Notes: generated from the letters alone by a model not told the origin. Shown: positions 48,877-57,572, counted from the first letter of the stretch. The stretch: DNA of 57,572 bases from Paraclostridium hominis (GCF_014306135.1 NZ_JACRWD010000009.1:1-57572); one strand, 5' to 3'. Made by a program: numbers and translations.

Positions 48877-49962
48877 TTAATCTACTTTAGGTTTTCCAAA
48901 TATCATTCTTCCTGCTGGTGTTTGTAATACAGATGTAACTAAAACTCTTATAGTTTCTCCCATATATTTCTTTCCACCATCAACTACAATCATAGTACCA
49001 TCATCTAGGTATGCAATTCCTTGATTTGATTCTTTACCTTCTTTAACAACTTGTACTATCATATGTTCACCTGGTATTGCTACTGGTTTAATTGCATTAG
49101 CTAATTCGTTTATATTAAGAACTTCAACACCTTGAACTTGAGCTACTTTATTTAAGTTATAATCATTAGTAACAACTTTACCTCCAAGAGTTTCCGCTAA
49201 CTTTAATAATTTTGCATCAACTTCTGCTATATCATCAAAATCTTTATTGCTTATTTCAACTTCTATGTTTAATTCTTTTTGTATTATGTTAAGTATATCT
49301 AAACCTCGTCTACCTCTAACTCTCTTTAAGTCATCAGACGAATCTGCTATATGTCTTAACTCATCTAATACAAAAGTTGGAATTACAATTTTACCTTCTA
49401 TAAATCCAGTTTGGCATATTTCAGCAATTCTACCATCTATAATAACACTAGTGTCTAAAACCTTAGGTGGTATACTTTTTTCCTTCTTAATGTTTTTATC
49501 TTTAATTGGTGCTAATTTTGTTAGTTTATTTAAGTTAAATATGTCATCTTTACTCTTTAATGCAACTCTAATTCCTAGATATCCTAAGAATACATATGTA
49601 AATAATGATAATAAATTACCTACTATAGGTATCTTAAGTGATAGTATCAATTGACTTACTAAATAAGCTATAACAAGTCCCACTATTAACCCTATAGTCC
49701 CTAATATTATATCAGTTTGAGGATATTTAGATATTTCTCTATCCATATCTTTAGCTAATTTCCTAGATCTATTCATAATCCAAGGTCCCATCATATAGAA
49801 AATGCAACCTAGTACTAAACCAACAACTATAGAAATTATAAAGGTGTATAGTTCAGATCCAAAAGAAAGATTAGGAAAGTTTTGAGCTGCTGATATGTAT
49901 GTTGTCATACCTACTGCAAATCCTAAGATTCCTATTATTGCTCTTATTATCTTCGATAACAA
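48877..49962 (-). CDS. PIN/TRAM-domain membrane protein (YacL-like)
   Basis: 361 residues. Four hydrophobic helices occupy about residues 1-135. A PIN nuclease-like domain follows, beginning VLDTSVIIDGRIAEICQTGFIEG and including VVTNDYNLNKVAQVQGV. A C-terminal TRAM domain (GEHMIVQVVKEGKESNQGIAYLDDGTMIVVDGGKKYMGETIRVLVTSVLQTPAGRMIFGK) would bind RNA. Conserved PIN acidic residues are present. It lies after disA, as in Bacillus radA-disA-yacL. The biological substrate is unknown; a membrane-tethered RNase is inferred. Confidence 0.88.
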   Translation of the reverse strand: MLSKIIRAIIGILGFAVGMTTYISAAQNFPNLSFGSELYTFIISIVVGLVLGCIFYMMGPWIMNRSRKLAKDMDREISKYPQTDIILGTIGLIVGLVIAYLVSQLILSLKIPIVGNLLSLFTYVFLGYLGIRVALKSKDDIFNLNKLTKLAPIKDKNIKKEKSIPPKVLDTSVIIDGRIAEICQTGFIEGKIVIPTFVLDELRHIADSSDDLKRVRGRRGLDILNIIQKELNIEVEISNKDFDDIAEVDAKLLKLAETLGGKVVTNDYNLNKVAQVQGVEVLNINELANAIKPVAIPGEHMIVQVVKEGKESNQGIAYLDDGTMIVVDGGKKYMGETIRVLVTSVLQTPAGRMIFGKPKVD

Positions 49963-49999
49963 ATTTTCACCCCCTATATTTTTTCCTTAATATTTTTTT

Positions 50000-50028
50000 A
50001 TTATAATCAAACTACTAATTATATTCAA
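50000..50028 (-). promoter_or_regulatory. Promoter of the PIN/TRAM gene
   Basis: Minus-strand -35 TTGAAT (50023-50028) and a perfect -10 TATAAT (50000-50005), spaced 17 bases apart, lie in the 87-base gap after disA. The gene may thus be expressed independently of radA-disA. Confidence 0.75.
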
Positions 50029-50049
50029 GAACAAACTTATATCAATATT

Positions 50050-51120
50050 TTATATATGTCTATCTATAAGTGATAATTCTTGCATTTTTATAAGTCCATT
50101 TTTTATATATTTTGCCCTTATTTCTCCTATTCCCTCAACATCATCTAAATCTTCTATTGAGGCATTAAGTATATCTTGAAAATCTTCAAAATAGTTCACT
50201 AAATTTTCTATTATAGTGCTAGGTAATCTATGTATTTTATTTAAAATTCTATAACCTCTAGGTCTTATTGGCATATCCATACTTTCTGAGAATCCAGTAT
50301 ATCCAATCATTTTAGCTATATTAGCTAAATCTAATAACTCTTCTGATGACAATGATATAATTTTTTTCTTAAATTCACTTAAAGTCATATCATTTCTTTG
50401 ATAATCTTTTAGTATTTGGTTTTGATCTATTTTGGTAGTTCCCATTAGTTCATCAACCTGCATACTTATAAGCATACCTTCAACACCTAGTTCTACTATA
50501 TACTTTTCGATTATATTTGTAACTCTCATAACCATTTCTATTTTTTGAACTACAAGTACAACATCATATAAAGTTACCAAATCTTTAAATTCCAATGCAT
50601 TTAAACTTATGATAGCTTGGTCTAAAACTGATTTGTATTTTTCTAAGGTTTGTAATGCTTGATTAGCTTTAGTAAAAATCTTTGATATGTCATCAATTAC
50701 ATATTTTTTATCACCTTGATACACAGTTATTACATTTCTTCTTTGTGATATTGCAATTACTATACCACCAGTTTGTTTAGCAACTCTTTCAGCTGTTCTA
50801 TGTCTAGTTCCTGTTTCTCCAGTTTCAATCGAATAATCTGGTATAAGCTGAGCATTTGCATATAGTATCTTTTTTATATCTCCACTTAATACTATAGCTC
50901 CATCCATTTTTGCAAGCTCATATAAATATGCAGGTGAGTAATCTGCATTTATGTTAAAGCCTCCATCTACAATTTTCATAACTTCATCACTATCAGCTAT
51001 AACTATAAGTCCTCCTGTTTTAGCTTTTAATACATGGTCTATTCCTATTCTAAGACTTGTACCAGGAGATATCATTTTTAATGTGGTAATTGCTTTTTTT
51101 CCACTAAAAAAATCATCCAT
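50050..51120 (-). CDS. disA: DNA integrity scanning diadenylate cyclase DisA
   Basis: 356 residues. The DAC domain carries the DGA motif in AKMDGAIVLSGD and the RHR motif in GTRHRTAERVAKQTGGIVIAISQRR. A helical spine follows, with a C-terminal helix-hairpin-helix DNA-binding region (IEDLDDVEGIGEIRAKYIKNGLIKM). DisA makes c-di-AMP and pauses at branched DNA. The start is two bases beyond the radA stop, so the two DNA-repair genes are coupled, as in Bacillus. Confidence 0.97.
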   Translation of the reverse strand: MDDFFSGKKAITTLKMISPGTSLRIGIDHVLKAKTGGLIVIADSDEVMKIVDGGFNINADYSPAYLYELAKMDGAIVLSGDIKKILYANAQLIPDYSIETGETGTRHRTAERVAKQTGGIVIAISQRRNVITVYQGDKKYVIDDISKIFTKANQALQTLEKYKSVLDQAIISLNALEFKDLVTLYDVVLVVQKIEMVMRVTNIIEKYIVELGVEGMLISMQVDELMGTTKIDQNQILKDYQRNDMTLSEFKKKIISLSSEELLDLANIAKMIGYTGFSESMDMPIRPRGYRILNKIHRLPSTIIENLVNYFEDFQDILNASIEDLDDVEGIGEIRAKYIKNGLIKMQELSLIDRHI

Positions 51121-51122
51121 TA

Positions 51123-52502
51123 TTATCTATTCCCCCCTAATACTATATTTATAGCTTGTCTTACACTATCTACTGGACAAATTTCTATATCTTTTATATC
51201 TTTAACTGCTTCATAATTACTCTTTGGTATAACAATTTTAGTAAATCCTAATTTCTTGCATTCTGCTATTCTTTTTTCTATAAAACTTACAGCTCTTATT
51301 TCTCCAGTTAGTCCAACTTCCCCAGTTATAGCCACAGTACCATCTATTGGTATATTTCTGAAACTAGAAGCTATAGACATAACAATTCCTAAGTCTATAG
51401 ATGGTTCATTAACTTTTAGTCCTCCAACAACATTTATATATACATCCTGATTTTGTATTTGCATACCAACACGTTTTTCTAGAACTGCCATAAGTAAAGA
51501 TACTCTATTATAATCTACTCCTGTTGCTGTTCTTTTTGGTATACCAAAACTAGTTGGTGAAACTAAAGCTTGAAGTTCTAATAGCATTGGTCTGGTCCCT
51601 TCAACTGTAGATATAATTACTGATCCTGCAACATCTTTTGGTTTTTCAGCTATAAGTATTTTTGATGGATTTTCTAACTCTATTAATCCAAGTTCTCTCA
51701 TCTCAAAGACTCCTAGTTCATTTGTAGATCCAAATCTATTTTTTACAGCTCTTATTAATCTATATGTATTAAATCTTTCTCCTTCAAAATACAGGACTGT
51801 ATCGACCATATGCTCTAAAACTTTAGGTCCTGCCAATGAACCTTCCTTAGTTACATGTCCAACCACAAAGGTAGATATACCCATTTTTTTAGAAATTTTC
51901 ATAAATCTTGATGTACCTTCTTTTATTTGACTTACAGTACCTGGAGCAGATGTAATCTCGGGACTAAAAACAGTTTGTATAGAGTCAACAATTATTAAAT
52001 CTGGATTAACACTTTCTAAGTGAGCTTCTATTATACTTAGATTATTTTCAGCGAATATATATAAATTATCGGACTGTATTCCTAGCCTTTGAGCCCTCAT
52101 TTTTATTTGAGATGCAGATTCTTCCCCTGATATGTATAAAACTTTTTTCCCACTATTAGCTACGTTACTTGCAACTTGTATAAGTAATGTAGATTTCCCT
52201 ATACCAGGATCTCCACCAACTAAAACTAAAGATCCTTTAACTACTCCTCCACCTAAAACTCTATCTAATTCATTTATACAAGTTGAGAATCTTTGTTCCT
52301 TTATCGTTTCTATAGAATTTATATTTAAAGGTCTAGATGATGATTTATCTATAACAAATACTTCTTTGTTAGACTTAGAACGTTTATCTTCTATTTCTTC
52401 AACAAAAGTATTCCATTTACTACACTCTGGACATTTTCCTAGCCATTTGCTATTTTCATATCCACATTCTTGACACACATATTTAGTTTTTATTTTCGCC
52501 AT
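51123..52502 (-). CDS. radA: DNA repair ATPase RadA
   Basis: 459 residues. The zinc finger CQECGYENSKWLGKCPEC is at about residues 10-27. A RecA-like core follows with Walker A GGDPGIGKST and the KNRFGSTNE motif, then a Lon-protease-like C-terminal domain (GLKVNEPSIDLGIVMSIASSFRNIPIDGTVAITGEVGLTGEIRAV). RadA is a DnaB-like motor promoting branch migration in recombination. It lies between clpC and disA. Confidence 0.97.
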   Translation of the reverse strand: MAKIKTKYVCQECGYENSKWLGKCPECSKWNTFVEEIEDKRSKSNKEVFVIDKSSSRPLNINSIETIKEQRFSTCINELDRVLGGGVVKGSLVLVGGDPGIGKSTLLIQVASNVANSGKKVLYISGEESASQIKMRAQRLGIQSDNLYIFAENNLSIIEAHLESVNPDLIIVDSIQTVFSPEITSAPGTVSQIKEGTSRFMKISKKMGISTFVVGHVTKEGSLAGPKVLEHMVDTVLYFEGERFNTYRLIRAVKNRFGSTNELGVFEMRELGLIELENPSKILIAEKPKDVAGSVIISTVEGTRPMLLELQALVSPTSFGIPKRTATGVDYNRVSLLMAVLEKRVGMQIQNQDVYINVVGGLKVNEPSIDLGIVMSIASSFRNIPIDGTVAITGEVGLTGEIRAVSFIEKRIAECKKLGFTKIVIPKSNYEAVKDIKDIEICPVDSVRQAINIVLGGNR

Positions 52503-52585
52503 TTATAAACTCACCCTTATGTAATTTTTTATTCTAATATTAATTTTAACATATATAATACTTAATATGTTAAATTTATAGTGTA

Positions 52586-52609
52586 AAGGAGCTTATTTAA
52601 GCTCCTTTG
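52586..52609 (-). terminator. Hairpin after clpC
   Basis: AAAGGAGCTTA/TAAGCTCCTTT lies directly after the clpC stop. The following minus-strand bases (ACACTATAAATTT) are only partly T-rich. It may be a partial terminator reducing transcription into radA. Confidence 0.6.
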
Positions 52610-54919
52610 TTATCTATTCTTTAAATTAGGTTCAAATACTATCTTTTCATTTACCATCTTCGCAATAATATAATCACCTTTTTTTATATTTTCACTCAAA
52701 ATATTCTCTGATAAACTATCTTCTAATTCTTTTTGTATAACTCTCTTTAATGGTCTAGCTCCATATTCCAAATCTATTCCATATTTAGCTATAAATTTTA
52801 TCACAGTTTCTTCTATATCTAATTCTATATCCATTTTTTTTAGTCTTTTTATTAAATCTTTAGTCATGATTTTTACTATATCATATAAATTATCTAAACT
52901 TAGTTTGTGGAATACTACTATATCATCTATTCTATTTATAAATTCTGGTCTAAATCTAATTTTGACTTCTTCCATTATTTTATCTTTCATATCATTATAA
53001 TTTTCTTCTTTTATTTTGCTTTCATTATTTCCAATTGAAAAGCCTGTTTTTCTTTGATTTGATATAGATGTAGCTCCTAAATTTGATGTCATTATTATTA
53101 TGGTATTTTTAAAATCTACAGTTCTTCCTTTAGAATCAGTTAATCTTCCTTCATCTAGTATCTGTAATAATATATTAAATATATCTTCATGAGCTTTTTC
53201 TATCTCATCAAATAAAACTACTGAATATGGATGACTTCTTACGCTTTCAGTTAACTGACCTCCGTCATCATGCCCTATATATCCTGGAGGAGATCCTATT
53301 AATCTTGATACGGAATGTTTCTCCATATACTCTGACATATCTATTCTAACTATTTTATCTTCATTTCCAAAGTGACTTTCAGCTAAAGCTTTACACAATT
53401 CAGTTTTTCCAACACCGGTTGGCCCTAAGAATAAAAATGAACCTATTGGTTTTTTAGGATCTTTAATTCCTGATCTAGATCTTCTTATAGCTTTTGATAT
53501 AGCTTTTATAGCTTCATTTTGACCTATAACTCTCTCTTGTAATATATCTTCTAAATTTAATAACTTGTTACCTTCAGATTTAACTATTTTACTTATAGGT
53601 ATACCAGTCCATAATTCTACTACTTCTGAAACTATATTACTATCAACTATTCTTTTACCTTTTTTCGATTTAAATTTATTAATGCTAACCCTTGATGCAG
53701 ATTCATCTATAATATCTACAGCTTTATCTGGTAAGTATCTATCAGTTATATATCTACTTGATAATTCTACAGCTTGTTTTATTGCATCATCTGTTATTTT
53801 TACATTATGGTGTTTTTCGTATTTATTCTTCAAACCATTTAATATTTTTATAGCATCCTCTTTTGTTGGCTCTTCAACTATTATTGGTTGTAGTCTTCTT
53901 TCTAATGCTACATCTTTTTCTATATTTTTTCTATATTCATCTATAGTTGTAGCTCCTATAACCTGAATATCACCTCTAGATAATACTGGTTTCAGTATAT
54001 TAGATGCATCCATAGGATTTTCACCTGTAGCTCCAGCTCCTACTATAGTGTGTATTTCATCTATAAATAATATAATTTCTTTGGCATTAATAGCCTCATC
54101 AATTATTTTTTTTATTCTTTCTTCAAATTCACCTCTATATTTAGCTCCTGCAAGTACTCCTGATATATCTAAGTTGTATATAATCTTGTTTTCTAATGAT
54201 TTTGGCACATCTTTTTCTTCTATTTTTATAGCTAATCCCTCAATTATTGCTGTTTTACCAACTCCTGGATCTCCAATTACTACAGGATTATTCTTTGTTC
54301 TTCTACTTAAAACTTGAATTATTCTTTGAACTTCTTTTTCTCTGCCAATTAAAGGATCAATTTTATTATTCTTTGCATTATCATTTAAATTTATAGCATA
54401 CTTTTCTAATGTAGATATTTTAAGTTTATCCTTTTTCTTGTCTTCAATATCTATTTGATTTACTATTAATTCTATACTATCATCTATATCTATATACTCT
54501 TTTATAGATTTCTCTAATAGTTGTTTATCTATACCGCTTTTCTTCAATATCTTAATTGCTATACTATCTTCTTCTTGTGAAAGTGCTAATAGTATATGTT
54601 CAGTATCTATCAGTTTATTTTTTGATTTATTTAGAAAAATAATTGATTTATCTAATATACTTCTGCTTCTAGGACTTAAAAAAATATCATCTGTATTATC
54701 ATTTATGCCTATTCCGTATATATCTACAATCTGTTTACTTACTACTTCTGATTCAATACCTAGTCTAATTAAAATCTTAGAAGCTATACCTTCTTCCACT
54801 TTAATTAGGCCTAATAGTATATGTTCAGTTCCTACAACACTATGCCCTAAATCCTTTGCACACTTTATAGATATATCTATTACTTTTTGAGCTTTTTTAG
54901 TAAATTTATCAAAATACAA
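52610..54919 (-). CDS. clpC: Clp protease ATPase ClpC, lacking the middle domain
   Basis: 769 residues with a TTG start behind GGGGGG. Two Clp-N repeats (residues 5-75 and 80-140) precede AAA1 (Walker A GDPGVGKT 216-223; Walker B 283-288) and AAA2 (Walker A GPTGVGKT 499-506; Walker B 567-572). A ClpP-docking TGF is at 625-627. Between the modules, residues 411-432, only a short linker exists where Bacillus ClpC has a coiled, UVR-like M domain of about 50-60 residues that binds MecA/McsB. The layout is ClpA-like. No ctsR, mcsA or mcsB precedes it, and no CtsR operator was seen. It unfolds proteins for ClpP. Confidence 0.93.
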   Translation of the reverse strand: MYFDKFTKKAQKVIDISIKCAKDLGHSVVGTEHILLGLIKVEEGIASKILIRLGIESEVVSKQIVDIYGIGINDNTDDIFLSPRSRSILDKSIIFLNKSKNKLIDTEHILLALSQEEDSIAIKILKKSGIDKQLLEKSIKEYIDIDDSIELIVNQIDIEDKKKDKLKISTLEKYAINLNDNAKNNKIDPLIGREKEVQRIIQVLSRRTKNNPVVIGDPGVGKTAIIEGLAIKIEEKDVPKSLENKIIYNLDISGVLAGAKYRGEFEERIKKIIDEAINAKEIILFIDEIHTIVGAGATGENPMDASNILKPVLSRGDIQVIGATTIDEYRKNIEKDVALERRLQPIIVEEPTKEDAIKILNGLKNKYEKHHNVKITDDAIKQAVELSSRYITDRYLPDKAVDIIDESASRVSINKFKSKKGKRIVDSNIVSEVVELWTGIPISKIVKSEGNKLLNLEDILQERVIGQNEAIKAISKAIRRSRSGIKDPKKPIGSFLFLGPTGVGKTELCKALAESHFGNEDKIVRIDMSEYMEKHSVSRLIGSPPGYIGHDDGGQLTESVRSHPYSVVLFDEIEKAHEDIFNILLQILDEGRLTDSKGRTVDFKNTIIIMTSNLGATSISNQRKTGFSIGNNESKIKEENYNDMKDKIMEEVKIRFRPEFINRIDDIVVFHKLSLDNLYDIVKIMTKDLIKRLKKMDIELDIEETVIKFIAKYGIDLEYGARPLKRVIQKELEDSLSENILSENIKKGDYIIAKMVNEKIVFEPNLKNR

Positions 54920-55029
54920 TATCGTCCCCCCTTGCCTAAAAATATTAGATATATATTTATACTATATGCACCATTAGACTTTATTGCTTCATTGTATTAA
55001 TTTTTATACTTAATTTTTTAAGGCTGAAT

Positions 55030-55093
55030 AAATAATAAGTAAAAAATAAGGTTCTAGATATATATCTAGAACCTTATTTTTTACTTATTATTT
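55030..55093 (-). terminator. 64-bp perfect palindrome ending the EF-G-like gene
   Basis: Arms of 32 bases (55030-55061 and 55062-55093) are exact complements with no loop spacer. One arm begins inside the last codons of the EF-G-like gene (Asn-Asn-Lys-stop). T runs occur on both strands, so it would work as a terminator in either direction. The length and perfection are exceptional for this window. Confidence 0.85.
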
Positions 55094-57015
55094 GCACTTA
55101 ATATTATTTTTTGTGCAATTTGTGTAGGTACTTCTTCATACTTATCTAATTCCATTTCAAAATAACCTCTTCCTTGTGTCATTGCTCTTAAATCTATAGC
55201 ATATTTAAAAGTTTCTGCTTGAGGTGCATTTGCATATATAATTTGTTTTCCATTTTCAATTGGCTCCATACCCAATATTCTTCCACGCTTTTTATTTATA
55301 TCACCCATTACATCACCCATATATTCATCTGGGACAACTATTGTTAATTTCATTATAGGTTCTAATAATATAGGATTAGCTTGTTCCATACCTTTTTTAA
55401 AGGCTATGCTAGCTGCTAATTTAAATGCCATTTCAGATGAATCTACATCATGATAAGAACCATCATAAAGAGTAACTTTTATATTTGTAACTGGATATCC
55501 TGCAAGTATACCTTTATTCATAGATTCCCTTATACCTTTTTCTACTGCAGGTATATACTGTTTAGGTACAGAACCTCCAAATATATCTTCTTCAAATTCA
55601 AAATCCTTTTGAGATCTTTCAAACTTTATCTTAACATCGCCATATTGTCCATGTCCGCCAGATTGTTTTTTATGTTTTCCTTGAACATCAGAACTTCCTT
55701 TTATCGTTTCTCTATATGCTACTTTTAAATCATATAATTCAACGTCCAGACCAAATTTTTCTTTCATTTTGGATTTAGCTATATTTATATGAAGTTCACC
55801 TTGCCCTCCAATTAAAACTTGCTTAGTTTCTACATTTCTACTCCAAGTTATGGTTGGGTCTTCTTCAGATATTTTATTTAATACAATACTAATCTTATCT
55901 TCATCACCTTTATTTTTAGGCTGTACTGCAAAATATATTTGTGGTTTTGGAAGATTTATAAAATTATCTGCATTTTCATTTTGATTCGTTGATATACTAT
56001 CTCCTGTCTGAAGAGAATTAACTTTAGTTATAATTACAACATCACCAGCTTTTGCTGTCTTTAATTCTATCAACTCTCCATTTTTCATAGTATATATATT
56101 ATAAATTTTTTCTTTTATAGACTTATTGAGATTGTAAATATCCATATCTTTATTTAATTCACCTTGTAAAATCTTAACATATGACATTTTGCCTATAAAA
56201 GGATCTACCATAGTTTTAAATATAGAACCTTTTAGATTCTTGCTATCATCAATATATTTAGGTTTTAAATATGTTGATAAAATATTTAAAATTTCCACAG
56301 TACCTATATTATTTATAGTTGATCCACACACAACAGGTATTATATCTCCATTTTGTATTCCTAATGTTATACCTTTTTGTATATCTTCATTCGTTAATTC
56401 TTCTCCACTAAAATACTTTTCCAACAACTCATCATCTGATTCAGCTATTAGTTCCATCAAACTTTCTTTTATGTTTTCTGCTTCGATTTTAAAATCATTA
56501 CATAAACCTGACATATCCTCAAATATGTTATGTAATTTTATAAACTTGTTGTCTTCATATACTGGCATATACATAGGTACTATCTTGTTACTATATTTTT
56601 GTCTTAGCTCTTCTATTAAATTTTTATATATAGATTTTTCACTATCTATTTTATTAATAAATATAAGTTTAGGTATAGATTTTTCGGTAAGTTCTAAAGC
56701 TTTCTCTGTTCCTACTTGAATGCTAGTAGTAGCATCAATTACAATTATAGCTGCATCACTTGCACTTATTGATGATATAACATCCCCTGTAAAATCAGAG
56801 TACCCTGGAGTATCTAATAAGTTATATTTGTAATCTTTGAATTCTATAGGAACTAAATTCATGCTATATGTCATATTAATCTTATCAGTTAATTTAGGCA
56901 TTTTATTTGTAGTTTTAGAAGTATAAGCCATTGCGTCAATTAAGTTTGTCTTTCCACACCCGCTATGACCTAATATAGCTACACTTCTCAGCATATTACT
57001 ATTATATACCTTCAT
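55081..57015 (-). CDS. Divergent EF-G-like GTPase
   Basis: 644 residues, against 688 for the true EF-G encoded in this window. The fold of EF-G domains I-V is recognisable to the end (RETIKGSSDVQGKHKKQSGGHGQYGDVKIKF; GYFEMELDKYEEVP). P-loop GHSGCGKT is at 16-23 and NKID at 120-123. G3 reads DTPGYSDF, with Tyr72 replacing the catalytic His, and switch I has no RGIT motif. Such paralogues are known in Firmicutes and their role is unclear. It is the first gene after the rRNA operon, with AGGTAGGTG as ribosome binding site. A resistance-type ribosomal protection protein is less likely. Confidence 0.85.
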   Translation of the reverse strand: MKVYNSNMLRSVAILGHSGCGKTNLIDAMAYTSKTTNKMPKLTDKINMTYSMNLVPIEFKDYKYNLLDTPGYSDFTGDVISSISASDAAIIVIDATTSIQVGTEKALELTEKSIPKLIFINKIDSEKSIYKNLIEELRQKYSNKIVPMYMPVYEDNKFIKLHNIFEDMSGLCNDFKIEAENIKESLMELIAESDDELLEKYFSGEELTNEDIQKGITLGIQNGDIIPVVCGSTINNIGTVEILNILSTYLKPKYIDDSKNLKGSIFKTMVDPFIGKMSYVKILQGELNKDMDIYNLNKSIKEKIYNIYTMKNGELIELKTAKAGDVVIITKVNSLQTGDSISTNQNENADNFINLPKPQIYFAVQPKNKGDEDKISIVLNKISEEDPTITWSRNVETKQVLIGGQGELHINIAKSKMKEKFGLDVELYDLKVAYRETIKGSSDVQGKHKKQSGGHGQYGDVKIKFERSQKDFEFEEDIFGGSVPKQYIPAVEKGIRESMNKGILAGYPVTNIKVTLYDGSYHDVDSSEMAFKLAASIAFKKGMEQANPILLEPIMKLTIVVPDEYMGDVMGDINKKRGRILGMEPIENGKQIIYANAPQAETFKYAIDLRAMTQGRGYFEMELDKYEEVPTQIAQKIILSANNK

Positions 57016-57122
57016 ATTTAAGCACCTACCTCATATCATTTTTATAATTTATATGCAACTAATATAAGGCTTTATGTGCGATTATTTTAAAAATATTAAT
57101 ACTTAATTTATAAACCCCTCAT

Positions 57123-57138
57123 TGTTTAACGTGAAACA
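57123..57138. promoter_or_regulatory. parS-like centromere site
   Basis: TGTTTAACGTGAAACA matches the bacterial parS consensus TGTTNCACGTGAAACA at every defined base except one (A for C at position 6). ParB/Spo0J would load here to organise and segregate the origin region. It lies between the rRNA terminator and the EF-G-like gene, near the expected start of that gene's transcript. Confidence 0.7.
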
Positions 57139-57148
57139 TTAATTAGAA

Positions 57149-57154
57149 ATTATA
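57149..57154 (-). promoter_or_regulatory. Probable -10 of the EF-G-like gene promoter
   Basis: Minus-strand TATAAT preceded by TGA forms an extended -10; the -35 region 17 bases upstream (TTTAAT) is weak. The expected start near 57142 would place the parS-like site at the beginning of the untranslated leader, about 130 bases before the start codon. Confidence 0.5.
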
Positions 57155-57183
57155 TCAAATTAATAATTTACATTAAAATAAAA

Positions 57184-57228
57184 ATAGTTCTAACTATTAT
57201 TTTATTTTAAAATAATAGTTAGAACTAT
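57184..57228 (-). terminator. rRNA operon terminator
   Basis: A perfect long stem (ATAGTTCTAACTATTATTTT and its complement, five-base loop) follows the 5S gene and ends in T-rich sequence on the minus strand. Confidence 0.9.
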
Positions 57229-57246
57229 CTTAAAAATAAAAAAGAT

Positions 57247-57366
<120 letters not shown>

Positions 57367-57443
57367 ATCTTTAAGAGATTAATATCTATTTAGTTAGAGT
57401 TAGTACTCTAAAAACTGAATAACATTTGTAAGATTAAATAATC

Positions 57444-57572
57444 TTGGTCAAGTCCTCGATCTATTAGTATCAATAAGCTACATACATTACTGTACTTCCA
57501 CCTTTGACCTATCAACCAGGTAGTCTTCCTGGGATCTTACCCTTACGGTGGGAAATCTTATCTTGAAGTTGG
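57444..57572 (-). rRNA. rrl: 23S ribosomal RNA, 3' end (partial)
   Basis: The minus strand carries the typical 23S 3' terminus. This includes GGGTAAGATCCCAGGAAGAC, the domain VI end AGCTTATTGATACTAATAGA, and CGAGGACTTGACCAA. The gene continues beyond the window. A 23S-5S spacer of about 75 bases without tRNA separates it from 5S. Confidence 0.95.

Noticed and set aside
57370..57443. tRNA genes near the rRNA operons
   Set aside because: No cloverleaf or T-loop GGTTCGAATCC-type sequence was seen in the 23S-5S spacer, after 5S, or in other intergenic gaps.

Overview
The window is a 57.6 kb piece of a low-GC, spore-forming Clostridia chromosome. It most resembles the Peptostreptococcaceae (the Clostridioides/Paeniclostridium/Romboutsia group), judged from gene order and protein sequence; no database search was possible. 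Every gene recognised is on the minus strand, so the window reads in transcription order from high to low coordinates. It begins with the 3' end of a 23S rRNA gene and a 5S rRNA gene at the right edge. It ends with the promoter, leader and first nine bases of a 16S rRNA gene at the left edge. The block is therefore a housekeeping segment held between two rRNA operons. An origin-proximal location is likely, because a near-perfect parS-like site lies at 57123-57138.

Layout in transcription order. (1) 57.4-55.1 kb: 23S end, 5S, rRNA terminator, parS-like site, and a divergent EF-G paralogue closed by a 64-bp perfect palindrome. (2) 54.9-48.9 kb: clpC, radA, disA and a PIN/TRAM membrane protein (stress proteolysis, DNA repair, c-di-AMP). 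(3) 48.8-38.75 kb: ispD, ispF, T-box-controlled proS, gltX, a 54-residue unknown ORF, cysS, mrnC, thyX, rlmB, an NYN-domain ribonuclease and sigH. (4) 38.7-26.4 kb: tuf copy 2, rpmG-secE-nusG-rplK-rplA, rplJ-rplL with an L10 leader, and rpoB-rpoC. (5) 26.1-21.7 kb: the str operon rpsL-rpsG-fusA-tuf copy 1. (6) 21.6-5.5 kb: the S10-spc-alpha superoperon from rpsJ to rplQ, with secY, adk, map, a KOW-domain protein, infA, rpmJ and rpoA. (7) 5.3-0.3 kb: ecfA1-ecfA2-ecfT (energy-coupling module for vitamin/metal uptake), truA, rplM-rpsI and cwlD.

Together the genes supply ribosome assembly, core transcription, elongation factors, protein export (SecY/SecE), three aminoacyl-tRNA synthetases and tRNA/rRNA processing. 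Sporulation links are SigH and CwlD. The coding content is conventional. The material worth a second look is regulatory or comparative: the parS-like site; a ClpC without its middle domain and without ctsR-mcsA-mcsB upstream; an EF-G paralogue with altered GTPase motifs; structured RNA leaders before rpsJ, rplC, fusA, rpsG, rpsL and tuf; a small conserved-looking ORF; and two apparently identical tuf genes. I found no mobile element, CRISPR array, prophage or tRNA gene, and no clearly novel multi-gene system.
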